Assembly: GCA_019419865.1 (NCBI GenBank)
Contig: JAHZIG010000019.1
Location: forward strand, 1 to 50,232
Source of the DNA: Clostridiales bacterium
GTDB taxonomy: Bacteria; Bacillota; Clostridia; Monoglobales; Monoglobaceae
Direction of reading: 5' to 3'
Length of the DNA: 50,232 bases
Made by a program: the position numbers and the translations under genes. Each line of letters begins with the position of its first letter. Within the stretch, counting starts at the first letter, position 1. Under the pieces are notes generated by a model. It was not told where the DNA came from and searched no databases. It saw only the letters and a list, made by a program, of their open reading frames with translations. Positions 34,775-43,667 of the stretch are shown here, piece after piece.

Positions 34775-37774
34775 ATGAAAAATAAAATATTGACCTGGTT
34801 GGCTCTGTCTGTAATTTTCTGTCTGTCGAGTTTCGAAACGAAGGCTCAGAGTGTATATATTCAGGATATCATTGAATATATCGATAAAAACGGACAAGAA
34901 TTCGATGCTCTGATTGGCGTTCGAGGGATTCGCTATACAGAGAGCCTGAATCTCCCGAAAGTGACGGTACTCGAAGGCGATTACATCGTGATGAAGGCAA
35001 CGAGTTGCACGTATGTAGGATCCGTAGAAGGGGGACATCTCTACAAGCTGCATCTTGAAATCGCTCCGGCCATGGACTTCGGGGAGAGACTGAGGAGTCA
35101 TATTGAGTTTACCTTTGATTTAGAATATGACAGATGGTGTTCTGTGGACTTTTGGACGGTACAGCCCGGATTGAGCATAGGTGAGATCACTCCTTCCGAA
35201 CAAGATATAGCCTACCGACAGTCTCCTCAAATCCTGACCTATTCATCGGATGACCGCCCATCTATTCAATCCGTCCAATGGCAGCAAAAGGACGTCTATA
35301 CCAGTGACTGGATAAATATTTCCGGAGCAAACAGCTACACCTATTCTCCCAAACCGCTGTCCCAAACGACGGAATTTCGCGTTGTCGCGAGAAGCAAAGG
35401 CGCCGATATCGAGCATACGGAGCCTGCAATCGTTCGCGTGAGCCCCCAGTTGGTCGGCGGAACCGTATCGGGAGACCAGACGATCTTTCCCGACGGCATC
35501 CCGTTGCCCTTCACCAATTCAACAGCGGCTTTCGGGGGCAGTTCGGACATCACCTATCAGTGGCAAGCTAAAACCGAGCAGGGGAATTGGACGGATGTTC
35601 CGAATGCGAAGGGGTTGAGTTATGATCCGCCGGCATTGACGACTACGACCAAATTCCGTCGCAAGGCCGTCTCCGGCGAGGAAGCCGCATACTCGAACGT
35701 GGTTACCGTATCGGTCAGAGAGCCGATCGCGGAGTACCTTTCGTTCCGACCGATCGCAGGCGTCGTCTCCGAGGAGGATCGGGATATGCGTACCGCGGGG
35801 TTAAAAACATACGAAAAGATCGGAATATTGGGGGCCGATACAGACGTCGGGAAATTCATCGAGCGGGCTTTCTATTACGATTATCGGGGGCGAATCATCC
35901 AAATCGTAGAGACGAATCATCTGGGAGGTCTCAGCTATTACAGTACCGAATATGATTTTGTCGGAAATATTTTGAAAAGCCATGAACTGCATACATCGGA
36001 CATGCAATCGGCTTCGCCGGCCAACACTGCCGATCGCAGCGGCAGCCATCGGAAACTCACGGAGTTCACCTACGACCACCGGGGGCGGTTATTGACCGAA
36101 AAAACAACCCTCGACGACAACGAGCCGGTAACTGTATCCTATGCATACGACCCGTTGGGAGAACTCCGCAGCAAGAGGATGGGAGCCGATCTGCTCGTCG
36201 AGACCTACGAATACAATTTGCAAGGATGGCGCACGAACCATACCGTCAGCGCCGGAGCCGACACACTGTTCGAAACGAAGTTGCACTATTACGAACCGCG
36301 ATTCGAAGGTACGACACCGACCTATACCGGCAATATCTCCGAATGGGAGTGGCAGCACGGCACCGATGCCGAAACAAACGCATACGCTTTTGCCTATGAT
36401 CGGGCGGCCCGGCTGGTCGAGACGAAGCAATATATCGACGGAGTGGGCTCCGACGGCTTCGTCGAAAAGGGAATAACCTACGATTCCAACGGCAATATCC
36501 AGACGCTGAGCCGTACTGCCGCCGGTTCCGAGACGGAAAATTACCGGTATACCTATGCGGGCAATCGCATGACGCAACTGCATGACAGTACGACGGGCGC
36601 AAGCCATTCGTTTGCCTACGATGCCAACGGAAACATGATTCGTGACGGTGCGAACAATCTCGACATGACCTACAACAGTACGGACCTGCTAAAAAATGTC
36701 GAACAGGGCGGTGCGATTCTGGCAAAATATTCGTATCTTGCAGATGGACGGAAACTCACGGCGACGGAGTCCGCCGGCAACGGGTTGTGTTATCTGGGTT
36801 CTTTGGTATATCGGACGCAAAACGGAACGTTCGACCTGGAAAGTGCCTCTTTCGGCGGAGGACGGCTCGTAGTCTCGTCGGAGGGTCTGGAAACGCGTTA
36901 TTTCCTGACGGATCATCTGGGCAGCGTGCGGCAGGTTGTCGCCGCCGACGGTTCGGTGATCGAACAGAACGATTACTATCCGTTCGGCAAACGATGGGCT
37001 GCGGTTGCGGCTCCGATTTCCGACAACCGTCATCGGTTCAGCGGCAAGGAGGAGCAGGCATTTCTGAGTCTTCCCTATGTCGATTTCGGGGCGCGCATGT
37101 ACAATCCCGATTGGGGACGATGGTTCACACAGGATCCGCTGGCAGAGAAGTACTATCCGATCGGACAATACTGTTACTGTGCGGGGAATCCAGTTAGTTT
37201 TTTAGACTTGGATGGTCGAAAATTATATTTCGCTCCTGGAGTGTCAGAATCTTTCAAGCAAAAGTTTGCGGAAACAATTCAATATATGAACTTATGCGGC
37301 ACGGCAGGAGATATTGCCAAGCTACAAAGTTCAAATAATATATATTATATTGATGAAGCAACAAGTATCGAAGGAACACAGTTTGACCCCAACACCGGTA
37401 CGATTAGTTGGGATCCCAATCATTTAGTAGAAACAACAGATGGGAAACTATTATCTCCTGCAACGGTATTAGCTCATGAAGCGGACCATGCCCAGAAATA
37501 TGACAGTACGATACAAAGCAATGACAATGAAGTAAAGCAACAATATAATGAATCTGTCAAGAGCCACTCGGATGAACAATATTCAAAAGGAGAAGAACGA
37601 CGGGTAATTACAGGTACGGAGCAAGAAGCAGCTCGTAAACATGGCGATATCAATAAGCAGCAAACAACGAGAACTAATTCAAATGGGAAACAGGCTAATG
37701 TGAATATCGCTAATATGAAACCGAAAGAGATATCAAGATACATCTACGAAACAAACAATCAATATTATGATTAA
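34775..37774 (+). CDS. Second half of the split Rhs shell with metallopeptidase-like toxin tip (locus B)
   Basis: The 999-residue product has its own signal peptide (MKNKILTWLALSVIFCLSSF), a unique domain (about 25-130) and two Ig-like domains (about 140-310); the second (YQWQAKTEQGNWTDV ... FRRKAVSGEEAAYSN) resembles the one in the preceding gene. YD repeats follow (YYDYRGRIIQIVETNH, FAYDANGNMIRDGANN), then the core end (FLTDHLGSVRQVVAADGS, DYYPFGKRWAAV, DFGARMYNPDWGRWFTQDPL). After CAGNPVSFLDLDG a tip of about 190 residues has TVLAHEADHAQKYD (HExxH) and a possible third ligand in TGTEQEAARKHG. It is the only tip in locus B attached to an exported protein, so it should be the active one. The tip is much more AT-rich than the core. 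Confidence 0.85.
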   Translation: MKNKILTWLALSVIFCLSSFETKAQSVYIQDIIEYIDKNGQEFDALIGVRGIRYTESLNLPKVTVLEGDYIVMKATSCTYVGSVEGGHLYKLHLEIAPAMDFGERLRSHIEFTFDLEYDRWCSVDFWTVQPGLSIGEITPSEQDIAYRQSPQILTYSSDDRPSIQSVQWQQKDVYTSDWINISGANSYTYSPKPLSQTTEFRVVARSKGADIEHTEPAIVRVSPQLVGGTVSGDQTIFPDGIPLPFTNSTAAFGGSSDITYQWQAKTEQGNWTDVPNAKGLSYDPPALTTTTKFRRKAVSGEEAAYSNVVTVSVREPIAEYLSFRPIAGVVSEEDRDMRTAGLKTYEKIGILGADTDVGKFIERAFYYDYRGRIIQIVETNHLGGLSYYSTEYDFVGNILKSHELHTSDMQSASPANTADRSGSHRKLTEFTYDHRGRLLTEKTTLDDNEPVTVSYAYDPLGELRSKRMGADLLVETYEYNLQGWRTNHTVSAGADTLFETKLHYYEPRFEGTTPTYTGNISEWEWQHGTDAETNAYAFAYDRAARLVETKQYIDGVGSDGFVEKGITYDSNGNIQTLSRTAAGSETENYRYTYAGNRMTQLHDSTTGASHSFAYDANGNMIRDGANNLDMTYNSTDLLKNVEQGGAILAKYSYLADGRKLTATESAGNGLCYLGSLVYRTQNGTFDLESASFGGGRLVVSSEGLETRYFLTDHLGSVRQVVAADGSVIEQNDYYPFGKRWAAVAAPISDNRHRFSGKEEQAFLSLPYVDFGARMYNPDWGRWFTQDPLAEKYYPIGQYCYCAGNPVSFLDLDGRKLYFAPGVSESFKQKFAETIQYMNLCGTAGDIAKLQSSNNIYYIDEATSIEGTQFDPNTGTISWDPNHLVETTDGKLLSPATVLAHEADHAQKYDSTIQSNDNEVKQQYNESVKSHSDEQYSKGEERRVITGTEQEAARKHGDINKQQTTRTNSNGKQANVNIANMKPKEISRYIYETNNQYYD
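36901..37190 (+). repeat. Rhs core repeat of locus B (master copy)
   Basis: About 290 bases encoding FLTDHLGSVRQVV to CYCAGNP recur nearly base for base in the orphan cassettes at about 38630-38912, 40361-40650, 42088-42374 and 43752-44041, with a shorter version at 45411-45500. Few differences are visible by eye (for example GTT for GCT in the cassette at 40240). The repeats give homology for exchanging tips. Confidence 0.9.
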
Positions 37775-37786
37775 ATTCATTGAATT

Positions 37787-38317
37787 ATGAAAAAATATAT
37801 TATCACCTTGATACCCTTCTTGACCTGCATATATGTCTGGTGCCAATCGAATCCCCATAAGTCTTGCCATCCAATAATCGACAGTGCGATTATATATTAC
37901 TCAGATGAGGCTCCATGGGGTATATTGAGAATTACGACAGTAGAAATGCATGATTTTCTGAGTGATACTACGAATCGGGGGAAAATAATAATAAAGAATA
38001 GAGATACATTACAGTTCATTCGCAATAGGATTACGCATGCTAATACTATTGCTTCCAGGCTTAATATCGACACTTGGATCGTAGCACTACTCTATTCTCA
38101 TTCTTCTGATACGATTGATACTCTTGCATTAAATGGATATGACTATTTGCAATATAATAGGACAATATTCCGGGATAGCATTTTAGCTTATTATTTAATC
38201 GATCTTATTCGATCGAGAAGTCCTGTTTGGAATGAACGAGCGAAAAATTTTTATTATGATGGGAAATACAACCCTCTTCCAAAATCATTTTGGAACACTG
38301 TTCCGGACGGACGATAA
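37787..38317 (+). CDS. Exported candidate immunity protein of Rhs locus B
   Basis: The 176-residue product has a cleavable-type signal (MKKYIITLIPFLTCIYVWCQ) and no domain I can name. It follows the active metallopeptidase-like tip by 12 bases and precedes a terminator, the standard position for an immunity gene. It is AT-rich like the tip. Envelope targeting would fit a toxin that acts in the periplasm. Confidence 0.55.
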   Translation: MKKYIITLIPFLTCIYVWCQSNPHKSCHPIIDSAIIYYSDEAPWGILRITTVEMHDFLSDTTNRGKIIIKNRDTLQFIRNRITHANTIASRLNIDTWIVALLYSHSSDTIDTLALNGYDYLQYNRTIFRDSILAYYLIDLIRSRSPVWNERAKNFYYDGKYNPLPKSFWNTVPDGR

Positions 38318-38363
38318 CGGATTATATATTTTGTGAATGAGATTCTCTTAAATAATCCCTGAT

Positions 38364-38391
38364 AATGGCAGACGATATTGTCTGCCATTTT
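38364..38391 (+). terminator. Terminator closing the expressed part of locus B
   Basis: AATGGCAGAC and GTCTGCCATT pair around GATATT and are followed by TT. It separates the operon from the first orphan cassette. Confidence 0.75.
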
Positions 38392-38410
38392 GCATAGTTT
38401 TGAAATATTG

Positions 38411-38430
38411 TATAATTTAGTTAACTTGCC
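38411..38430 (+). other. Cassette boundary motif, B1
   Basis: TATAATTTAGTTAACTTGCC lies 20 bases after the terminator. Rhs-core homology begins here. Confidence 0.6.
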
Positions 38431-38457
38431 TACGATTCATATTGACGGGGATAGGGG

Positions 38458-39567
38458 TTGTATTATATCTTACTTTCCGACGGTACAAAGATCGAGGTGT
38501 GCAGACACGATGACAGCGAATCCACGCGTTATGTAGGTTCTTTGGTACATAATGACGGGACATTCGAAAGTACGGGCTTCGGTAGCGGACGCATAGTGGC
38601 CACGTCGAGCGGAATGGCAACGCGCTATTTTCTGACGGATCATCTGGGCAGCGTGCGTCAGGTCGTCTCCGGCGACGGTTCAGTGATCGAACAGAACGAT
38701 TATTATCCCTTCGGCAAACGATGGGCTGCGGTTGCGGCTCCGATTTCCGACAACCGTCATCGGTTCAGCGGCAAGGAGGAGCAGGCATTTCTGAGTCTTC
38801 CCTATGTCGATTTCGGGGCGCGCATGTACAATCCCGATTGGGGTCGATGGTTCACGCAGGATCCGTTGGCGGAGAAGTACTATTCGTGGGCGCCATATTG
38901 TTATTGCATAAATAATCCTATAAAATATGTTGATCCGAATGGGTTGGATCTACAATTAGCTGGAACGAAAGAAGAGCAGGAAATGCTACTGGCAATGCTT
39001 CAACGATTGACTAATTATAAATTAATCCTACACCAAAATGGCACCGTAACTCATTCCATTGTAAAAACGGAGAATAAAAATTCCGATTATCAGGCGGGAA
39101 ATACCTTATTGGAGCAATTATGCGATCAAAGTTCAGATACAAAAACTACGACTATCAGTATAACGGATCAGAAGAGCATTACTCATCCTGCCGATGAGAA
39201 TGCATACAATGGTGTTGGATCGAATGCTGAAATTCGCTTTAATCCGAATGAGAATCCTTCATTGATAACACAAAACGAGATATCAAAACAAGTTCAACAA
39301 GAAGGACGCCCGGCATATATAGGACTGGCTCATGAATTGATACACGGAATGCATATAAATTCAGGTGCAGCAAGACCTAAAACTATTAAACTACAATCTA
39401 TTACTACTATAAATGGGGAGAAATATTTAGAGACGCTTCCATTGGAAGAGGCAATAACAGTGGGATTGCATGGCGTCACTTCCAAAGGTCCTACTGAAAA
39501 TAAAATAAGGAGAGAGCATAATTTAAATACTCGAATATTTTATTCACCAAATTTTCCTAAATTATGA
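38458..39567 (+). CDS. Orphan Rhs tip with M91-like metallopeptidase toxin (cassette B1)
   Basis: A 3' Rhs fragment of 369 codons without signal peptide or convincing start. The core segment begins like locus A (LSDGTKIEVCRHDDSESTRY) and changes to the locus B type (DHLGSVRQVVSGDGS, DYYPFGKRW, ARMYNPDWGRWFTQDPL). After INNPIKYVDPNG the tip carries YIGLAHELIHGMH (HExxH, with a further His three residues on) and PLEEAITVGLHG. This pair of motifs (HELIHxxH, then EExxTVG) resembles the M91/NleD-type zinc peptidases. The immunity gene overlaps its stop (ATGA). It is likely silent in place but could be joined to the expressed shell through the repeated core. Confidence 0.75.
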   Translation: MYYILLSDGTKIEVCRHDDSESTRYVGSLVHNDGTFESTGFGSGRIVATSSGMATRYFLTDHLGSVRQVVSGDGSVIEQNDYYPFGKRWAAVAAPISDNRHRFSGKEEQAFLSLPYVDFGARMYNPDWGRWFTQDPLAEKYYSWAPYCYCINNPIKYVDPNGLDLQLAGTKEEQEMLLAMLQRLTNYKLILHQNGTVTHSIVKTENKNSDYQAGNTLLEQLCDQSSDTKTTTISITDQKSITHPADENAYNGVGSNAEIRFNPNENPSLITQNEISKQVQQEGRPAYIGLAHELIHGMHINSGAARPKTIKLQSITTINGEKYLETLPLEEAITVGLHGVTSKGPTENKIRREHNLNTRIFYSPNFPKL

Positions 39568-40067
39568 AGGCCATTTTAACTTATTGTAGCATTCTATTGT
39601 CAATACAATTATCATTTGCTCACTCGTTGTTTCCTCAATCTGATGAGATAACGCAAAACTCGAAAGATGATCTTAATGTATCGATTGAATTATCGATATA
39701 CGATTGGTATTCTGACAATGCATCGGGAACGACAATCTGTATAACGTATAATCAATACCTATCATGTCGATATTTTGCCAATAATAATTTATTAGCTCCA
39801 AAGTATGAACACGTTCAATTAACCAATGAACAAAAACAAAAAATACACGAGTTCGTTAAACCAATCTTTCTGAATAGTTTTATGTATATCAATAGACTAA
39901 CTGATCCTAACACTTATTCAGATAACGCATATGTTGTTCAACTAAGGATTAACGGGCTGTTATATTTCGAAACCTTCGGTTTGTCGGACATTCCTTATTT
40001 TACAGAATTCATCCGATATATAATAGGCATAACATCATCGAAAGGTTTGCGGATAGAAATGGATTAA
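39564..40067 (+). CDS. Exported candidate immunity protein of cassette B1
   Basis: The 167-residue product has a signal peptide (MKAILTYCSILLSIQLSFAH) and no recognised domain. The start overlaps the toxin stop as ATGA, and a terminator follows. Position and export suggest protection against the M91-like tip in the envelope. Confidence 0.55.
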   Translation: MKAILTYCSILLSIQLSFAHSLFPQSDEITQNSKDDLNVSIELSIYDWYSDNASGTTICITYNQYLSCRYFANNNLLAPKYEHVQLTNEQKQKIHEFVKPIFLNSFMYINRLTDPNTYSDNAYVVQLRINGLLYFETFGLSDIPYFTEFIRYIIGITSSKGLRIEMD

Positions 40068-40088
40068 GATAAAATTGTCATGTATACT

Positions 40089-40124
40089 AAAAACAGGGCA
40101 GAGTCTTCACAGCCCTGTTTTTTT
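40089..40124 (+). terminator. Terminator of cassette B1
   Basis: AAAACAGGGC and GCCCTGTTTT flank a loop of about 12 bases, followed by further Ts. Confidence 0.85.
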
Positions 40125-40149
40125 ATACGTTCAATACTTTTATCTTTGT

Positions 40150-40168
40150 TGTAATTTTCCTAACTTGC
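40150..40168 (+). other. Cassette boundary motif, B2
   Basis: TGTAATTTTCCTAACTTGC lies 25 bases after the terminator. About 38 unrelated bases follow before homology to the locus B core resumes near 40208. Confidence 0.55.
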
Positions 40169-40239
40169 AGACAAGGTCTTGATAAACGCTTACATTTAAG
40201 CAACCTAAACTCACGGCGACGGAGTCCGCCGGCAACGGG

Positions 40240-41304
40240 TTGTGTTATCTGGGTTCTTTGGTATATCGCACGCAAAACGGAACGTTCGACCTGGAAAGCG
40301 CCTCTTTCGGCGGGGGACGGCTCGTAGTCTCGTCGGAGGGTCTGGAAACGCGCTATTTTCTGACGGATCATCTGGGCAGCGTGCGGCAGGTCGTCGCCGC
40401 CGACGGTTCGGTGATCGAACAGAACGATTATTATCCCTTCGGCAAACGATGGGTTGCGGTTGCGGCTCCGATTTCCGACAACCGTCATCGGTTCAGCGGC
40501 AAGGAGGAGCAGGCATTTCTGAGTCTTCCCTATGTCGATTTCGGGGCGCGCATGTACAATCCCGATTGGGGTCGATGGTTCACGCAGGATCCGCTACTGG
40601 AGAAATACTATCCGATCGGACAATACTGTTACTGTGCGGGGAATCCTATCCGGTTCAGCGACAAAAAAGGGCAATCGATCAAAGATGCTGTCGTAGGATA
40701 TGCCGTTGGTTTTGTTACCAATATCATTCCGGGCACAACTGGACTGCGAGACAGCTACACTCCGACCGACGCTGTAGACTACAACAATGCTTTGCAAACA
40801 ACAGATCTCTTTGCTGGCGTTGCAGGTGTTACGTTGTCAGAGTCAGGAGAGGGAATGATGATTACCGGAACGGCCGTAGGATCGTTAGCTGCCAGTACAA
40901 CCATGGCGACGGCCGGTGCATCCGCAGAAGTTACAGTCCCACTCGCAGCAGTAGGAAAAACCACGGCATTAGTAGGATTAGGGGCAAAAACGCTCGGTGT
41001 CACCCTGATGGGAAATTCTGCTAAGAATGTATCGCAAGGATATAATAGGGGTAAAGAAAAGGTAGAATCGTCAAAATCTTCTACAAAAAGTATCAATCAA
41101 CTAAATAGATCACTAAAGAATAAGAATAAAGGAAATAAAAACATCAAGCGATTTGACAAAGGAAAAATAAAGGGCGAACAGGATCATGTCCATTTTGATG
41201 ATGGAGCAGCCTTAAATAAAGACGGATCGTGGAAACATGGTCAACGAGAACTTACACAAGAAGAACGAAATTATTTACAGGAAAATGGATGGACGATTGA
41301 ATGA
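40240..41304 (+). CDS. Orphan Rhs tip with putative nuclease-type toxin (cassette B2)
   Basis: A 354-codon Rhs 3' fragment without signal peptide. Core: FLTDHLGSVRQVV, DYYPFGKRWVAV, ARMYNPDWGRWFTQDPL. After CAGNPIRFSDKKG comes an Ala/Gly/Val-rich hydrophobic segment (about 145-270), then a Lys/Asn-rich basic linker, then a compact end with GEQDHVHFDDGAALNKDG, SWKHGQRELT and YLQENGW. I have seen such an H-x-H plus DGxW ending in small polymorphic toxins thought to act on nucleic acids, but I cannot fix the family. The cytoplasmic immunity protein that follows fits a toxin with an intracellular target. The hydrophobic part could help translocation. Confidence 0.65.
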   Translation: MCYLGSLVYRTQNGTFDLESASFGGGRLVVSSEGLETRYFLTDHLGSVRQVVAADGSVIEQNDYYPFGKRWVAVAAPISDNRHRFSGKEEQAFLSLPYVDFGARMYNPDWGRWFTQDPLLEKYYPIGQYCYCAGNPIRFSDKKGQSIKDAVVGYAVGFVTNIIPGTTGLRDSYTPTDAVDYNNALQTTDLFAGVAGVTLSESGEGMMITGTAVGSLAASTTMATAGASAEVTVPLAAVGKTTALVGLGAKTLGVTLMGNSAKNVSQGYNRGKEKVESSKSSTKSINQLNRSLKNKNKGNKNIKRFDKGKIKGEQDHVHFDDGAALNKDGSWKHGQRELTQEERNYLQENGWTIE

Positions 41305-41725
41305 CATTATTGCAGAACTCAATAATTGGGCCTCAAACAAGATAAGTAAAGAAACACAAGTCGACGATATTCATATCGACGAGATAAATTCCATGCCTAC
41401 AGATAAAAGTGTATGGTTACCGATGTGTTTAGCGATATTTCAAATTATGAAAACGACGTCGGATAACTATGAAATATTGTTATCAATACCTTTATGTGAC
41501 TCTCCCGCATATAACGATATACCAGATTATCTTTCTCCCAATCTGTTGGGGTTGACACCTATCTCTTTCTATTTCGCATTGAAAGGAAATTCAGCTTTCA
41601 AAGAAACTATTAAAGATTTGTTGCAAATAAGAATAAAAAAAGTGCCTTTTGACACGTATTTTTTGCAGGAAGAATATATAGACATTAATGAAAAATTATA
41701 CGAAAGGACGATAATGATATATTAA
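41285..41725 (+). CDS. Cytoplasmic candidate immunity protein of cassette B2
   Basis: The start at 41285 (MDGRLNDIIAELNNW) overlaps the toxin end by 20 bases. The 146-residue product has no signal peptide, lipobox or membrane segment, unlike all but one or two of the other immunity candidates here, so it should stay in the cytoplasm. No family is recognised. Acidic residues dominate, as expected for a protein binding the basic toxin end. A terminator follows. Confidence 0.55.
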   Translation: MDGRLNDIIAELNNWASNKISKETQVDDIHIDEINSMPTDKSVWLPMCLAIFQIMKTTSDNYEILLSIPLCDSPAYNDIPDYLSPNLLGLTPISFYFALKGNSAFKETIKDLLQIRIKKVPFDTYFLQEEYIDINEKLYERTIMIY

Positions 41726-41788
41726 CATCTGCTTAGGGAATTTTATACCCTTTGAGGCTTGAAATAAATCGAGTTGAAGAGATAAACT

Positions 41789-41826
41789 AATAGAATCATG
41801 GAGCCGGATGGCTCCATGATTCTATT
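41789..41826 (+). terminator. Terminator of cassette B2
   Basis: AATAGAATCATGGAGCC and its complement form a 17-bp stem with a four-base loop (GGAT). Confidence 0.85.
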
Positions 41827-41845
41827 ATTCTATTTTGATATTACA

Positions 41846-41865
41846 TATAATCTTCCTAACTTGCC
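41846..41865 (+). other. Cassette boundary motif, B3
   Basis: TATAATCTTCCTAACTTGCC lies 20 bases after the terminator. Confidence 0.6.
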
Positions 41866-41880
41866 TACACGGGTATTCTG

Positions 41881-43014
41881 TTGAGCCCGTTATTCCCATT
41901 TCTTAAATATCTTACGGATGGAACTGCAAGCGGGCACGAGGATTATGATAGTCAACAGACACTCTATATTAGTTCTTTGATATATTCGACGAATGATGGA
42001 GCCATAAACGCATTCAAGAGCGCCTCGTTCAACGACGGCTGGATCGTCGGCACGAACAACGGCAGGAGGTCGGAAGTACACAATTTCCTGACGGATCATC
42101 TGGGCAGCGTGCGGCAGGTTGTCGCCGCCGACGGTTCGGTGATCGAACAGAACGATTACTATCCGTTCGGCAAACGATGGGCTGCGGTTGCGGCTCCGAT
42201 TTCCGACAACCGTCATCGGTTCAGCGGCAAGGAGGAGCAGGCATTTCTGAGTCTTCCCTATGTCGATTTCGGGGCGCGCATGTACAATCCCGATTGGGGT
42301 CGATGGTTCACGCAGGATCCGCTACTGGAGAAATACTATCCGATCGGACAATATGTCTATTGCGCGGGGAATCCGATTAACCAAATTGATTTTGATGGTA
42401 ATTTAATCATTTTTATTAATGGATTTACAGCCAATAAAGCGCAGCAAGGAACTGCTGCTTATTGGAGAAAAACATATAAAACATATAGTGTTGATTTTGC
42501 GAGTTCAGTTCAAGCGCAATTGGATGATAACAATGTAATGTATCGCCATGGAGGTACGGGACTAAAAGTGGAAACCAGAATGCTTCAGGGAGAGCTTCAA
42601 GCCGTAGAAGATTATGATATTATTTTACAAGCCGTTTTAGGTATTGACGGTATTCCGAAAGAAACTATAAAAATCATTACCCATAGCATGGGTGCTGCAT
42701 TTGGAAAAGGGTATGTAAAAAAATTAAAGGAATTATTAGCAAAATATGGGCATTCAGACATATTAATATCGCTTGTTGCTGATTTTGATCCATATCAAGC
42801 ATCTCAATTGTCAGCAGATCCTAATATTCATACTTTACAGTTTACACATAAAGGAATCATTGCAGACCAACGACAAAAAAACCTCCCTGATGACAATTAT
42901 AGGGAAGACTCCAAACAAGACAGACATAGTATATATAGTTTTTTCAATGATATTTCACAGTTACAAGAAGGCACCTATGTCTATGATGGACACAATTGGA
43001 TTTTACAAAATTAA
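41881..43014 (+). CDS. Orphan Rhs tip with lipase-like alpha/beta-hydrolase toxin (cassette B3)
   Basis: A 377-codon Rhs 3' fragment without signal peptide. The core shows a locus A-like patch (WIVGTNNGRRSEVHNF) joined to the locus B type (LTDHLGSVRQVV, DYYPFGKRW, ARMYNPDWGRWFTQDPL). After CAGNPINQIDFDG the tip begins LIIFINGF, a strand plus turn like the oxyanion region of lipases, and carries IKIITHSMGAAFGKGY, a GxSxG-like elbow with His-Ser. Candidate acid and His are in LVADFDPYQ and RHSIYSFF. It probably cleaves phospholipid or another membrane ester. The immunity candidate is an integral membrane protein, which fits a membrane target. Confidence 0.72.
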   Translation: MSPLFPFLKYLTDGTASGHEDYDSQQTLYISSLIYSTNDGAINAFKSASFNDGWIVGTNNGRRSEVHNFLTDHLGSVRQVVAADGSVIEQNDYYPFGKRWAAVAAPISDNRHRFSGKEEQAFLSLPYVDFGARMYNPDWGRWFTQDPLLEKYYPIGQYVYCAGNPINQIDFDGNLIIFINGFTANKAQQGTAAYWRKTYKTYSVDFASSVQAQLDDNNVMYRHGGTGLKVETRMLQGELQAVEDYDIILQAVLGIDGIPKETIKIITHSMGAAFGKGYVKKLKELLAKYGHSDILISLVADFDPYQASQLSADPNIHTLQFTHKGIIADQRQKNLPDDNYREDSKQDRHSIYSFFNDISQLQEGTYVYDGHNWILQN

Positions 43015-43032
43015 TTTATAATTCCATAAATT

Positions 43033-43326
43033 ATGAAACAGAAAACCCATGCAATAATAGCATTGATGTCGGTAATATTATATTTTATATTTATCATAAT
43101 ATATTATTTAATATGCAATATATTTAGCTTGCAAGGTGGAGATGATTTTGTTCTTTTCATCTGGCTGTCTATTATAGATATTCCAATCGCATTATTTAGC
43201 ATAACATATTCTTTATTATTCTATTATAAATTTAAACATTTCCCAATAAATAACTATGTTTATACATTGTATTTAATATTAATCGTGGGATCTTTGATTT
43301 ATATTTGGCATGGTTGGATTATATAG
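43033..43326 (+). CDS. Three-helix membrane protein, candidate immunity of cassette B3
   Basis: The 97-residue product has three predicted membrane segments (about 9-33, 40-65 and 75-95) and short loops. It starts 18 bases after the lipase-like tip and is followed by a terminator. No family is recognised. A membrane-embedded immunity protein is plausible for a toxin attacking phospholipids. Confidence 0.55.
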   Translation: MKQKTHAIIALMSVILYFIFIIIYYLICNIFSLQGGDDFVLFIWLSIIDIPIALFSITYSLLFYYKFKHFPINNYVYTLYLILIVGSLIYIWHGWII

Positions 43327-43368
43327 ACCAATAAAATAAACAGTCTATTAAATTTATAACTCTATTCG

Positions 43369-43409
43369 AAAAAGTGGCGCTATGAAAAATTTCATAGCGC
43401 CACTTTTTT
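43369..43409 (+). terminator. Terminator of cassette B3
   Basis: AAAAGTGGCGCTATGAA and its complement form a perfect stem, followed by a T-run. Confidence 0.85.
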
Positions 43410-43549
43410 ATTATCATCTATGACCTTTTGAAAAAGACAAAAAAGACATATTTTTTAATACATTATAGATCAGTTTAATTAAATCTTAGGCCGAATACGA
43501 CGCAAACGGAAATATCCGGCAGGACGCCATGACGGGCTTTTTTATTTAT

Positions 43550-43569
43550 TATAATTTTCTTAACTTGCC
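43550..43569 (+). other. Cassette boundary motif, B4
   Basis: TATAATTTTCTTAACTTGCC. In this cassette core homology reaches about 60 bases further upstream (from about 43492, encoding EYDANGNIRQDAMTGF), so the motif is not a strict limit. Confidence 0.6.
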
Positions 43570-43667
43570 AAATGTAATTTAACTTGTATTAGCCCCATCT
43601 CACCGACAGAACAAAGGTCGGAGTAAGTGCTTTCGACGAAGGCTATCCGGTCAAATATGCAAGTTCT

